From the NCBI RefSeq assembly GCF_018343615.1, contig NZ_JAGYPI010000001.1, positions 310,001 through 374,000 of the forward strand: a DNA stretch of 64,000 nt, in the 5' to 3' direction. A model generated the notes under the pieces. It ran no database searches. It was not told the origin of the DNA and saw nothing but the letters and a program-made list of their open reading frames with translations. Each line of letters begins with the position of its first letter. Position 1 is the stretch's first letter. Below, one piece after another: positions 32,422-41,122 of the stretch. Source of the stretch: Bacillus sp. FJAT-49736 (GTDB lineage Bacteria; Bacillota; Bacilli; Bacillales; Bacillaceae_C). The translations under genes and the position numbers were made by a program.

Positions 32422-35400
32422 GCCGATTGATTCCACATGGACGGATGATCAGTGGAAAGCAATTATGGCAAAGGATCAAAATATATTAGTTGCTGCGGCA
32501 GCGGGATCTGGTAAAACAGCGGTATTGGTGGAACGAATTATTCAAAAAATCATTGCGAAAGAGGATCCGATTGATGTTGACCAATTATTGGTGGCAACAT
32601 TTACGAACGCCTCCGCTGCTGAAATGCGCCACCGTATAGGGGAGGCACTTGAAAAGGAAATCGAAATGCAGCCGGCTTCTGCGAGGTTAAGAAGGCAGCT
32701 TTCTTTATTAAATCGTGCCTCCATTTCTACTTTGCATTCGTTTTGCCTAGATGTTATCCGCAAATATTACTATTTAATAGATATTGATCCTGGTTTTCGA
32801 ATCGCGGATGAAACAGAAAGGGATTTACTTCGTGATGAAGTGTTGGATGATTTATTCGAATTGGAATACGGTAAAGAAAATAATGATTCGTTTTACCGGC
32901 TAGTAGATACCTTCACTAATGATCGAAGTGATGCAGCATTACAAGACTTAGTTTCTAAACTATATGATTTTTCGAGATCTCATCCTCAGCCTAATAGATG
33001 GTTAGACGAGCTGGTGGAAATGTACAATGTCACGGAGGATATGGACATTGATGGGCTTCCATTTATGGAGACGCTTCGATTTGATATTCATTTACAATTA
33101 GAAAGTGCCAAAAGCTTACTGGAGGACGCATATGAGGTGACGAAGCTCCCAGGAGGTCCGGCACCTAGGGCGGAAAATTATTTAGACTATATAGAAGTTG
33201 TCAATAAATTATTAAAGGCAGCTGCCGGTCCTTGGAATGAATTATTTGAAGCGATGAATAATTGGTCCTTTTCAAAGGCGAAAATTTGTAAAGGTGATGA
33301 ATATAATAAGGATTTATTGAAAGAAGCCGATGATTACAAGAAAAAAGCTAAGGATATCCTGGACAAGCTTCGAGAGGAACTTTTTTCCCGCAAACCAGCA
33401 TTCTTTTTAAGAGATATGAGGGAAATGAAGGATGTAATTTCTACGCTGGTTTCAGTTGTAAAAGAGTTTGCGATAAAATTTGAGCAAATGAAAATGGAAA
33501 AAGGATTAGTGGATTTTACGGATATAGAACATTATTGCCTTGACATTCTAGGAACAGTGAGTGCAGATGGCAGTTCATTAATACCCTCCGAAGCAGCTCT
33601 AGACTACAGAAAGCAATTCAAAGAAGTGCTAGTCGACGAGTATCAGGATACCAATATGGTGCAAGAAACCATATTGCAGCTAGTCACACATGATAGCGAT
33701 GAGAATGGCAATCTATTCATGGTCGGTGATGTAAAACAATCAATATATCGATTTAGGCTAGCGGAGCCTAATCTCTTTTTAGCAAAATATAATCGCTTTA
33801 CTCCAAATGGTGATGGTACGGGACTTCGAATTGATTTATCGAAAAACTTCCGAAGCAGACAAGAAGTATTGACAGGAACCAACTACATTTTCAAACAAAT
33901 CATGGGCGAAAATGTTGGGGAAATTAGCTATGACCAGGAAGCAGAGCTTGTAAAAGGCGCTTCATATCCTGAAGAGATTTCATATCCTATCGAAGTGGCT
34001 TTCATTGACCAAGAGGATGCTACTGATGATGAGTCAACGGATGAATCTGCCGAAGAAAATGAAACTATTGATAAGATGGATTTGGAAAAATCTCAACTCG
34101 AGGCACGTTACATTGCACAAGAAATAAAAAAACTAATAAACGAACAGAAGGAAATATTTAATCCGAAAACGGGAAGTTATCGACCGATTCAATATAAGGA
34201 TATTGTTATTTTACTGCGATCCATGTCATGGGCTCCTGAAATTATGGAGGAATTTAAATTTGCCGGAATACCAATCTATGCGAGTCTTTCAACGGGTTAT
34301 TTTGAGGCAACGGAGGTTAACATCGTCATGTCCTTGCTTAAGGTTATCGATAACCCGTATCAGGATATTCCGCTTGCTGGGGTGCTAAGGTCTCCAATCG
34401 TCGGATTAAATGAGGAACAGTTGGCAATCATTCGAATTCATTCCAAAAATGGGGCTTTTTATGAGGCACTATCATTATTTTTGAAGGAAAATCCAACGGA
34501 AAAAACAGAGGTACTACATGAGAAGCTTCATATTTTTATCGAAAAATTAAATAGGTGGAGAGAAGGCGCACGAACTCTCGCCCTCTCAGATTTAATTTGG
34601 CAAATTTTCCGAGATACACACTTTTATGACTTTGTTGGGGGCTTACCTGGCGGAAAGCAAAGACAAGCAAATCTAAGAGCATTATATGATAGGGCTCGTC
34701 AGTATGAGGCAACTTCGTTTAGAGGTTTATTCCGGTTTCTGCGGTTTATAGAAAGGATGCAAGAAAAAGGGAATGACCTTGGTGCAGCAAGGGCCTTGAG
34801 TGAACAGGAGGATGTCGTTCGGATGATGACAATCCACTCTAGTAAAGGTCTTGAATTCCCAGTTGTGTTTGTTGCGGGTCTATCGCGCAAATTTAATATG
34901 ATGGATATTCAACATTCCTATTTATTTGATAAAGAGTTCGGTTTTGCGTGCCGATATACGAATGTTGATAAAAGAATTACGTATCCATCCTTGCCTCAGC
35001 TTGCCTTTAAACGGAAGAAAAAGCTTGAAACACTATCAGAAGAAATGCGTGTATTATATGTAGCGTTAACGAGAGCAAAGGAAAAATTATATTTAATAAG
35101 CACTTTAAAAAATGTCCAGAAATCGATGATGAAATGGAATAAAAATAACTCATCGATGGATTGGCTATTAAGTGATAATGTTCGCGCCAGAGCAACATCT
35201 TATATTGATTGGATTGGCCCCGCATTGGTTCGGCACCATGATTTTCCATCTGTGGAAAACAAAGAATTTGTCGGGGAAGATATTCAGAATCATCCTTCTA
35301 AATGGGAAATTTCCATTCATTCTAAAGAAGAGTTTATGCAATCCGAAAAAACAGAGCTGGGTACGCAGAATTGGAAAGAAGCGGTGAAGTCCGGGAGCCT

Positions 35401-36148
35401 GTTGGACATACAAACAGATCAAAAAGAAGATATTTCCAACGTTCTCGATTGGAAATACCCGCATATGTCTGCCGCAGGAAGACGTTCTAAGCAGTCAGTA
35501 TCCGAAGTGAAACGTATGTTTGAAATCCGTGATGAGGCTTCTGGAACTGAAATTGTACAAAAATTTGAAAAGCCTATTTTCAATCGTCCTCGGTTCATGA
35601 GAGAGAAGAAGCTGACACCTGCTGAAAAGGGAACCGCATTGCATATGGTGATGCAGCATGTCCCATTACACGAAATGCCAACGGTTAATTCTGTGAATGA
35701 ATTGCTGGAAAGCATGGTACAAAAAGAGCTTTTAACAAACGAGCAACAAAGTGTTATCCAGCCAGAGCATATCATTCAATTTTTTGAAACAGATTTAGGA
35801 CAACGGATTCTAGGTTCGGAAAAGGTAAGAAGAGAGGTTCCTTTCAGCCTGGCAATTTCTGCTTCTGAAATGTATCGGGATCATAGCCTAGAGGACGAAT
35901 CTATTCTTATTCAAGGGGTTATTGATTGTTTAATTGAAAATGATGATCATATTATCTTGCTTGATTATAAATCAGATAGTATTTATGATCGGTTTAAGGG
36001 GGGCTTCGAAGAAGCAAAGCCAACTCTTGAAAAACGATATAAAACCCAGATTGATTTTTATGAAAAAGCTCTTCAGGATATTTTACAAAAACCAGTGAAG
36101 GAAAAATTTCTTTATTTCTTTGATGGTGGACATCTGTTAAAGATATAA
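32399..36148 (+). CDS. addA: ATP-dependent helicase/nuclease subunit A
   Basis: The 1249-residue UvrD-like helicase has Walker A AAAGSGKT (residues 33-40), helicase motifs such as VDEYQDTN and MTIHSSKGLEFPVVF, and a C-terminal RecB-family nuclease with LLDYKSD. It is the helicase/nuclease partner of AddB in double-strand break repair. The start ATG at 32399 lies inside the addB end and has GAGGAGGT upstream. Length is close to that of B. subtilis AddA (1232). Unlike B. subtilis, where sbcD and sbcC follow, the next genes here are the convergent gerP operon. Confidence 0.95.
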   Translation: MKTAIPIKPIDSTWTDDQWKAIMAKDQNILVAAAAGSGKTAVLVERIIQKIIAKEDPIDVDQLLVATFTNASAAEMRHRIGEALEKEIEMQPASARLRRQLSLLNRASISTLHSFCLDVIRKYYYLIDIDPGFRIADETERDLLRDEVLDDLFELEYGKENNDSFYRLVDTFTNDRSDAALQDLVSKLYDFSRSHPQPNRWLDELVEMYNVTEDMDIDGLPFMETLRFDIHLQLESAKSLLEDAYEVTKLPGGPAPRAENYLDYIEVVNKLLKAAAGPWNELFEAMNNWSFSKAKICKGDEYNKDLLKEADDYKKKAKDILDKLREELFSRKPAFFLRDMREMKDVISTLVSVVKEFAIKFEQMKMEKGLVDFTDIEHYCLDILGTVSADGSSLIPSEAALDYRKQFKEVLVDEYQDTNMVQETILQLVTHDSDENGNLFMVGDVKQSIYRFRLAEPNLFLAKYNRFTPNGDGTGLRIDLSKNFRSRQEVLTGTNYIFKQIMGENVGEISYDQEAELVKGASYPEEISYPIEVAFIDQEDATDDESTDESAEENETIDKMDLEKSQLEARYIAQEIKKLINEQKEIFNPKTGSYRPIQYKDIVILLRSMSWAPEIMEEFKFAGIPIYASLSTGYFEATEVNIVMSLLKVIDNPYQDIPLAGVLRSPIVGLNEEQLAIIRIHSKNGAFYEALSLFLKENPTEKTEVLHEKLHIFIEKLNRWREGARTLALSDLIWQIFRDTHFYDFVGGLPGGKQRQANLRALYDRARQYEATSFRGLFRFLRFIERMQEKGNDLGAARALSEQEDVVRMMTIHSSKGLEFPVVFVAGLSRKFNMMDIQHSYLFDKEFGFACRYTNVDKRITYPSLPQLAFKRKKKLETLSEEMRVLYVALTRAKEKLYLISTLKNVQKSMMKWNKNNSSMDWLLSDNVRARATSYIDWIGPALVRHHDFPSVENKEFVGEDIQNHPSKWEISIHSKEEFMQSEKTELGTQNWKEAVKSGSLLDIQTDQKEDISNVLDWKYPHMSAAGRRSKQSVSEVKRMFEIRDEASGTEIVQKFEKPIFNRPRFMREKKLTPAEKGTALHMVMQHVPLHEMPTVNSVNELLESMVQKELLTNEQQSVIQPEHIIQFFETDLGQRILGSEKVRREVPFSLAISASEMYRDHSLEDESILIQGVIDCLIENDDHIILLDYKSDSIYDRFKGGFEEAKPTLEKRYKTQIDFYEKALQDILQKPVKEKFLYFFDGGHLLKI

Positions 36149-36159
36149 GAAAAATGAAA

Positions 36160-36188
36160 AGGCATTGACCAAATTTGGCTCAATGCCT
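36160..36188. terminator. Terminator between addA and gerPF
   Basis: A 9-bp perfect stem (AGGCATTGA / TCAATGCCT) with an 11-nt loop. On the minus strand it is followed by TTTCATTTTTC, so it mainly ends the gerP operon; on the plus strand the T tract is poor. Confidence 0.75.
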
Positions 36189-36189
36189 C

Positions 36190-36408
36190 TTAATTATTTC
36201 CAATAGTCGGTTGATCAAACACTGAATAATTGATGGTATTATTTATGCTGAATAAGTTATAGTTTAGTACAAATCCTCCCGTTGTTAATGCGCCAGATCC
36301 AGATGAGATTTTTGTACTTGTCTTTGGCGATGTAAAGAGAGTATCTCCGAATTGCATAACTCCCCCGCCCATATTCAAAATTTGCAATGGTCCAATAACT
36401 GCAGGCAT
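36190..36408 (-). CDS. gerPF: Spore germination protein GerPF
   Basis: The 72-residue protein begins MPAVIGPLQILNMGGGVMQF, the shared start of GerPA and GerPF. It is the last gene of the gerPA-PF operon. GerP proteins are made in the mother cell and sit in the spore coat, where they let germinants reach their inner-membrane receptors. The frame opens at 36417, but ATG 36408 has AAAGGA at the right distance and gives the conserved MPA start. Confidence 0.9.
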   Translation of the reverse strand: MPAVIGPLQILNMGGGVMQFGDTLFTSPKTSTKISSGSGALTTGGFVLNYNLFSINNTINYSVFDQPTIGNN

Positions 36409-36489
36409 GTAAAACATCCTTTTACAAAATTTATTTTCCTACTTGATTATTTGTTATTTCACATAATATGTGGAAAACTTTCTGAACGT

Positions 36490-36870
36490 TCAACTTTCAG
36501 GCTTTTCTTTAAGTTGGCGAACATGATGCACTCTTGACTCAAGATATGCATCCTTAATACTGCCAATTTGAAAAATTGAAGCGGCCGATATACCTATGAT
36601 ATTAATATGATCGACTCTTATAACAGGATCCAGATTAATACGGTGAAAATGGATATCCTCTGTAATTGGAGGAATCGGGATAACCTCGCTAAAAATAGGG
36701 TAATCTTCGAAGTCAACTTCGAATCCAAAATATAGTTCTTCTTCGCGCTGAACTGCAAAGGCACGTGAATTTGCCTTTATATAAGTTGTATCGCCAACAT
36801 GAACATTTGAACTAAAAACAACGTCATTAATGCTGATGTCCTGAACAACAGAATTTCTTATTCCATCCAT
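36490..36870 (-). CDS. gerPE: Spore germination protein GerPE
   Basis: The 126-residue product has the GerPE layout: NSVVQDISINDVVFSSNVHV near the start, and IGISAASIFQIGSIK near the C terminus, a phrase related to the SSVFQIGS motif of GerPB and GerPD. It sits in fifth place of the gerP operon, 3 bp after gerPD. Coat-located protein needed for germinant permeation. Confidence 0.88.
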   Translation of the reverse strand: MDGIRNSVVQDISINDVVFSSNVHVGDTTYIKANSRAFAVQREEELYFGFEVDFEDYPIFSEVIPIPPITEDIHFHRINLDPVIRVDHINIIGISAASIFQIGSIKDAYLESRVHHVRQLKEKPES

Positions 36871-36873
36871 TCC

Positions 36874-37053
36874 CTATCCTCTTGGAACAAATGGTACAAA
36901 AGGTCCAATAATAAGTGATTCGGCAGGAGTATCAAAGGTTGCCGCCTGTTGAATGTGTTCCGCATCACCTATAAGAAATAAGGAAGAGCTTGCAATACCA
37001 ATAACTTCAATGTTCCCTACATGTAATTCACGGTTAATTACATTAAGTTCCAT
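36874..37053 (-). CDS. gerPD: Spore germination protein GerPD
   Basis: This 59-residue protein begins MELNVINRELHVGNIEVIGI and has ASSSLFLIGDAEHI, the small GerPD pattern, ending in PFVPFVPRG. The frame opens at 37068, but ATG 37053 with GGAGGAAA upstream is preferred. It overlaps the gerPC end by 11 bp. Confidence 0.88.
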   Translation of the reverse strand: MELNVINRELHVGNIEVIGIASSSLFLIGDAEHIQQAATFDTPAESLIIGPFVPFVPRG

Positions 37054-37663
37054 TTGTATTTCCTCCATTCATATTATTAGGAAGCTTAGAAATAAAAAGG
37101 AAGATAGCCTGATCAATGTCGGCTTTCATTTTTTGATAAACTTGGTCCAATAAATCTTCTTTTGATAATGTACCGAGGTTTTGCCCTGCTAAAATATTAA
37201 GATAGTGGTCAACTCTTTGTGGAATTTGTTTGTGTAGGTCATTCACAATAAAATCATGGTAGTGCTGTTCAAGGTTCATTCCTAATTGCTGTTCCGTATC
37301 GTTGATAACCGTGTGTATTTCGTTTCCTACATAATGATTTAATCTATTTATTATTTCCTGTTTGAAGTTAGGATCTGCAACTATACTGGGGCCTTGAGTG
37401 TTTGGCGGAGGAATCTCCATGTCTTCTATCTTTTCACTTAAATCTGAAGGGTTTAATCCAATATTTAAGGTTCCGTCCAATCTTTCAATTTTTAATTGGT
37501 CAAATTTATATTCTAGTCGCTCTACACTAATCGGGGGCTTTTCTTTTAAAGCTTGAACTTCCGTTTTTAATTCCTTCATCGCTTTTTCAAACCTGGAAAT
37601 TCTTTTTTCTTGATGCTGGATATATTGATAAAGTTGTTGAATATATGCTTGAATATCTACCAT
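37043..37663 (-). CDS. gerPC: Spore germination protein GerPC
   Basis: The product of about 206 residues starts MVDIQAYIQQLYQYIQHQEK and has an N-terminal coiled coil (to about residue 45) as in GerPC. The rest is mixed alpha/beta with a long amphipathic region. The frame opens at 37747, but ATG 37663 has GTGAGGT at 8 nt and matches the family start. GerPC is the largest GerP protein and is required for coat permeability to germinants. Confidence 0.9.
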   Translation of the reverse strand: MVDIQAYIQQLYQYIQHQEKRISRFEKAMKELKTEVQALKEKPPISVERLEYKFDQLKIERLDGTLNIGLNPSDLSEKIEDMEIPPPNTQGPSIVADPNFKQEIINRLNHYVGNEIHTVINDTEQQLGMNLEQHYHDFIVNDLHKQIPQRVDHYLNILAGQNLGTLSKEDLLDQVYQKMKADIDQAIFLFISKLPNNMNGGNTNGT

Positions 37664-37764
37664 TAACAAAACCTCACTTTTTATCAATAGTGATCCCTTA
37701 ATAAAATATAAAATGGGGCAATCAAGCTCTGCTTCTAATAAAAGCAAGCTTAATCGTTTACAAT

Positions 37765-37998
37765 CTATCTTGGTCCACCTGATGTTTGAAAAGGCACAAC
37801 CGCATGAGCTCCAAATGTCCCTTCTGATGGTGTCGGTTGCCCAACTTTTGGAGCAGGTCTAATAAATCCTCCTGTATTATATAAATAGGAAGCTGGTTTA
37901 ATAATTCCTGCACTTCCTATTTGAAATACAGATGAATTGGAAATACCGCCAATTTTTATCATGTGAATTTGAATTGTCTGCTGTAAATATATTTTCAT
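37765..37998 (-). CDS. gerPB: Spore germination protein GerPB
   Basis: The 77-residue protein carries the GerPB signature IKIGGISNSSVFQIGSAGII near residues 14-33, and a Pro/Gly-rich tail ending in TSGGPR. It follows gerPA by 29 bp in the operon. The start ATG has AAGGGGATATCC upstream. Confidence 0.9.
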   Translation of the reverse strand: MKIYLQQTIQIHMIKIGGISNSSVFQIGSAGIIKPASYLYNTGGFIRPAPKVGQPTPSEGTFGAHAVVPFQTSGGPR

Positions 37999-38027
37999 GG
38001 ATATCCCCTTTTTCCATAAGGTCCAGA

Positions 38028-38249
38028 TTAAAAATTTAAATAATTTCCTTGATCCAAACCATCTATATCGAATGTATTGGTAGCTGACTGTTGATTTTGA
38101 ATGGTTAACGTTTCACCGGTATTAAATGAGCCTGCACCGGCAAAGGTTTTAACAGAAGCATTTGGAATCACTTGAAATACATCTCCAATATTAAAAACAC
38201 CGCTCGAACCAATATTCATAATTTGAACGGCACCAACAAATCCAGGCAT
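38028..38249 (-). CDS. gerPA: Spore germination protein GerPA
   Basis: The 73-residue protein begins MPGFVGAVQIMNIGSSGVFN and continues IGDVFQVIPNASVK, the GerPA/GerPF family start. It is the first gene of the gerP operon, with AAAGGAAGTGA upstream. A sigma-K-like promoter is seen about 60 bp before it, in line with mother-cell expression. Confidence 0.92.
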   Translation of the reverse strand: MPGFVGAVQIMNIGSSGVFNIGDVFQVIPNASVKTFAGAGSFNTGETLTIQNQQSATNTFDIDGLDQGNYLNF

Positions 38250-38307
38250 AACCGTTCACTTCCTTTAATTCTTAATTAAATGCATATGGGCATTTCACTT
38301 ATAGACA

Positions 38308-38335
38308 TATCATATGAATGATTTCTTTAAAGGTG
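38308..38335 (-). promoter_or_regulatory. Putative sigma-K promoter of the gerP operon
   Basis: On the minus strand CACC (complement of 38332-38335) and CATATGATA (complement of 38308-38316) are separated by 15 bp. They match the sigma-K patterns mACm and CATAnnnTa, though the spacing is at the short end. gerP transcription under sigma-K is established in other bacilli. Confidence 0.45.
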
Positions 38336-38405
38336 ATTCATTAGCCTAAATGAAGATGACGTTGTAAAATGGTATGGTGAATATAATTACTAATGAGGTA
38401 TTAAA

Positions 38406-39566
38406 ATGGAGCTGCAAATGAAGTCGTTACAAAAGAATGAAAGAATTTTCACATTGGATGTTTTAAGAGGCTTTAGTTTATTGGGAATATTAATCATTAA
38501 TATGATCTCATTCAACGCACCTGTTCTTTACTATAATCCGTATGAATGGTGGCAGAATGGGGATGCAACCCTTTATAAGTGGATTGAAATCCTGATAGAA
38601 TCAAGCTTTTACCCCATCTTTGCAATGATGTTTGGATATGGAAGTGTTATTCTACGCAACCGAATAAAGCAAAAAGGACTAGCCTTTTCGAATGTATATT
38701 TGCGAAGACTGTTATTTTTGCTTGTTATTGGGTTACTCCATGCATTTTTTATTTGGTCCGGAGACATATTAGTGAACTATGCGATCTATGGAATGATTTT
38801 AATGGTATTGCTTGAGTTGTCGGGAGAGGTTCTGATTATTAGCGGAGTAATGCTATTCCTTGTCCCGAACCTATTGTTTATTTTATACATAATGGTAAAT
38901 GCTCTTTTTGACCCAAATACGACTCTTATGTATGCGGATATTACGAATGTTAATAAATCTGTCAATGCCTATTCCACGGGGAGTTACTGGGAAATTACTC
39001 AACAAAGATTTGCAGATTGGTCCGCTGTGAATGGTTCTGCCAATCTCTTTTTCTCGGTTTTCTCTATTTTGCCACTGATGCTAATTGGGGCAGGGGCTTC
39101 CAAATTAAAGTGGTTGCAAAGGGCAAAGGAACAAAAGAAAAAATGGATGGTCATTTTTATTGTTTCATTGGTGATTGGGATTCTATTGAAGTCTTTGCCG
39201 GCACTTGTTGATTCAAATCTTGCATTCAAGCTAATTCAGCAGTCCCTTGGAGGAACCATTTTTAGCTTTGCCATTGTCGCATTAATCGTTCTCTTAATGA
39301 TTAATAAGGTATCTGAAAAGTTATTTAGGCCAATTGCAACAGCAGGAAGAATGTCCCTTACCATTTACTTAATTCAATCGATTGTTGGAACATTAATTTT
39401 TTATCACTATGGAATGGATTTTTACGGTAAGTTAACATTGTCTTCTTGCATTTTAATGGCTCTATTAATTTACTTTATTCAAGTAATCTTGGCGGAGATA
39501 TGGTTTATGAAATTTCAAAATGGCCCGTTAGAAAAAATCTGGCGCATAGTGACATATTGGAAATAA
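38406..39566 (+). CDS. DUF418/YeiB-like membrane protein
   Basis: The 386-residue protein has about 8-10 membrane helices. The first follows TLDVLRGFSLLGILIINMIS, the start typical of the DUF418/acyltransferase-3-like membrane family, and the C-terminal part reads AGRMSLTIYLIQSIVGTLIF, which defines DUF418. Proteins of this family are uncharacterised; a link to membrane acyl transfer is only suggested by fold similarity. The start ATG has GAGGT upstream. The gene is divergent from gerPA. Confidence 0.85.
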   Translation: MELQMKSLQKNERIFTLDVLRGFSLLGILIINMISFNAPVLYYNPYEWWQNGDATLYKWIEILIESSFYPIFAMMFGYGSVILRNRIKQKGLAFSNVYLRRLLFLLVIGLLHAFFIWSGDILVNYAIYGMILMVLLELSGEVLIISGVMLFLVPNLLFILYIMVNALFDPNTTLMYADITNVNKSVNAYSTGSYWEITQQRFADWSAVNGSANLFFSVFSILPLMLIGAGASKLKWLQRAKEQKKKWMVIFIVSLVIGILLKSLPALVDSNLAFKLIQQSLGGTIFSFAIVALIVLLMINKVSEKLFRPIATAGRMSLTIYLIQSIVGTLIFYHYGMDFYGKLTLSSCILMALLIYFIQVILAEIWFMKFQNGPLEKIWRIVTYWK

Positions 39567-39638
39567 GAAAGGGAAAAGGGAATTTAGTGCAAAAAGCAGA
39601 ATAAGTATTTATTAAGTAGAATAAGAGGTGGAAATAAA

Positions 39639-40526
39639 TTGAAGCTATTAACTTTTAAAAAGGATAATAAAGAACAATTAGGGGCACTGGATGAGAGTAA
39701 GGGTATTATCTTTAATGTATCTGAGGCTGCAATGAAAGATTATCCGTACTTGCCTACATCGATGCTTGCTGCAATTGAAAAAGGCAATGAATTTATTATG
39801 GATATAAAAAGCTTAATGGCAAGTGAAGATTTAAACCACTTCTATGAAAATACAGATACCATTGAGGTGCTTTCACCAATAACAAAGCCTCAAAAAAATA
39901 TTTTGTGTGTAGGGAAAAATTATCGTGACCACGCAATTGAAATGGGAAGCGAAGCAGATATACCAAAGGATATCATTATTTTTACGAAAGCTCCTACTAC
40001 CGTCACAGGACATTTAAACGTTATTGAATCACACTCGGAAATAACGAATCAATTAGATTATGAAGGTGAACTGGCCATCATTATAGGAAAAAGAGGAAGA
40101 AGTATAAGTAAGAACGAAGCACTTGACTATGTATTCGGCTACACGATTATCAACGATGTAACAGCACGTGATATTCAAAAGCGTCATAACCAGTATTTCT
40201 TAGGTAAAAGCTTAGATAGTTCCTGTCCGATGGGACCGTGGATTGTTCATCGTTCTGCGATAGAGAATCCGAATCAATTAAATATTGTTACAAAGGTAAA
40301 TGATGAAATTCGCCAAAATTCCAATACAAAGCACTTCATTTTTTCCGTTGAAGAAATTATTTCAACCCTTTCCAAAGGAATGACGCTTGAGCCAGGAGAT
40401 ATCATTGCTACTGGAACTCCGGCGGGAGTAGGAAATGGAATGAAGCCACCGAAGTTCTTGGCTCCTGGTGACAAAATTGAAATAACGGTTGAGGGAATCG
40501 GAACTTTGACAAATATGGTAAAATAA
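39639..40526 (+). CDS. Fumarylacetoacetate hydrolase family protein
   Basis: The 295-residue protein has the FAH C-terminal catalytic fold: CVGKNYRDHAIEMGSEADIP (first metal-site region), DYEGELAIIIGKRGR with the two metal-binding Glu, VFGYTIINDVTARDIQ and LEPGDIIATGTPAGVG. Members cleave or decarboxylate beta-keto acids such as oxaloacetate, or fumarylpyruvate, with Mg or Mn. The B. subtilis relative near gerP is YisK; the context agrees but I cannot confirm orthology. Start has a weak site, AGAGGTGG. Confidence 0.88.
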   Translation: MKLLTFKKDNKEQLGALDESKGIIFNVSEAAMKDYPYLPTSMLAAIEKGNEFIMDIKSLMASEDLNHFYENTDTIEVLSPITKPQKNILCVGKNYRDHAIEMGSEADIPKDIIIFTKAPTTVTGHLNVIESHSEITNQLDYEGELAIIIGKRGRSISKNEALDYVFGYTIINDVTARDIQKRHNQYFLGKSLDSSCPMGPWIVHRSAIENPNQLNIVTKVNDEIRQNSNTKHFIFSVEEIISTLSKGMTLEPGDIIATGTPAGVGNGMKPPKFLAPGDKIEITVEGIGTLTNMVK

Positions 40527-40620
40527 TCTTCAAATCATATCTATCAATGGAATCAATATGATATGATATCAATAATGTTTAAGAATAAAGCCATATTAAA
40601 AGAAGCTGGGAGGAAATGAA

Positions 40621-40995
40621 ATGCTACATCGAACTGATGCCCATATTACAACTTGGGTAATTGCGATTATACTATTTATCGTGGCATTACTATTACATAA
40701 GGCGGGAAAAGAGAGAGGCGCTAGGATTGTCCAGATGATTGTACGTCTTTTCTATATCCTAGTGATTGTTACAGGAGCCTTATTGTTCTTTAATAATCAA
40801 TCTGTAGATCCTGCATTATACGGAGTAAAATTACTGGTTGGATTAATCGTTATTGTATTGATGGAAATGATTTTGGTGAGAACCATGAAGAAAAAAGGGA
40901 CAGGAATCTTATGGCTGTTGTTTGTCATTTTATTTCTAGCTGCACTTTACTTAGGATTAAAGCTTCCATTAGGCCCTTGGCATCCATTTAGTTGA
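40621..40995 (+). CDS. yisL: YisL family membrane protein (UPF0344)
   Basis: The 124-residue protein has four hydrophobic helices. It begins with DAHITTWVIAIILFIVALLL and ends KLPLGPWHPF, matching the YisL family pattern (HITTWVVALIL in B. subtilis). Function unknown. Preceded by GGGAGG and followed by a terminator. It is near the gerP and yisK-like genes as in B. subtilis. Confidence 0.88.
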   Translation: MLHRTDAHITTWVIAIILFIVALLLHKAGKERGARIVQMIVRLFYILVIVTGALLFFNNQSVDPALYGVKLLVGLIVIVLMEMILVRTMKKKGTGILWLLFVILFLAALYLGLKLPLGPWHPFS

Positions 40996-41002
40996 AAATT
41001 AG

Positions 41003-41035
41003 AGTCGCTCATCTGAGCGGCTTCTTTTTTTTTTC
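41003..41035 (+). terminator. Rho-independent terminator after yisL
   Basis: GTCGCTCA pairs with TGAGCGGC (one G-T pair) over a 2-nt gap, followed by TTCTTTTTTTTTT, 10 bp after the stop codon. Confidence 0.88.
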
Positions 41036-41122
41036 TGATATATCGACAATATATTACAATTATATTACAATGAATAATAGTATGAATATTTTTATTATAA
41101 GCACGACAAGGTGGTGACCAGC

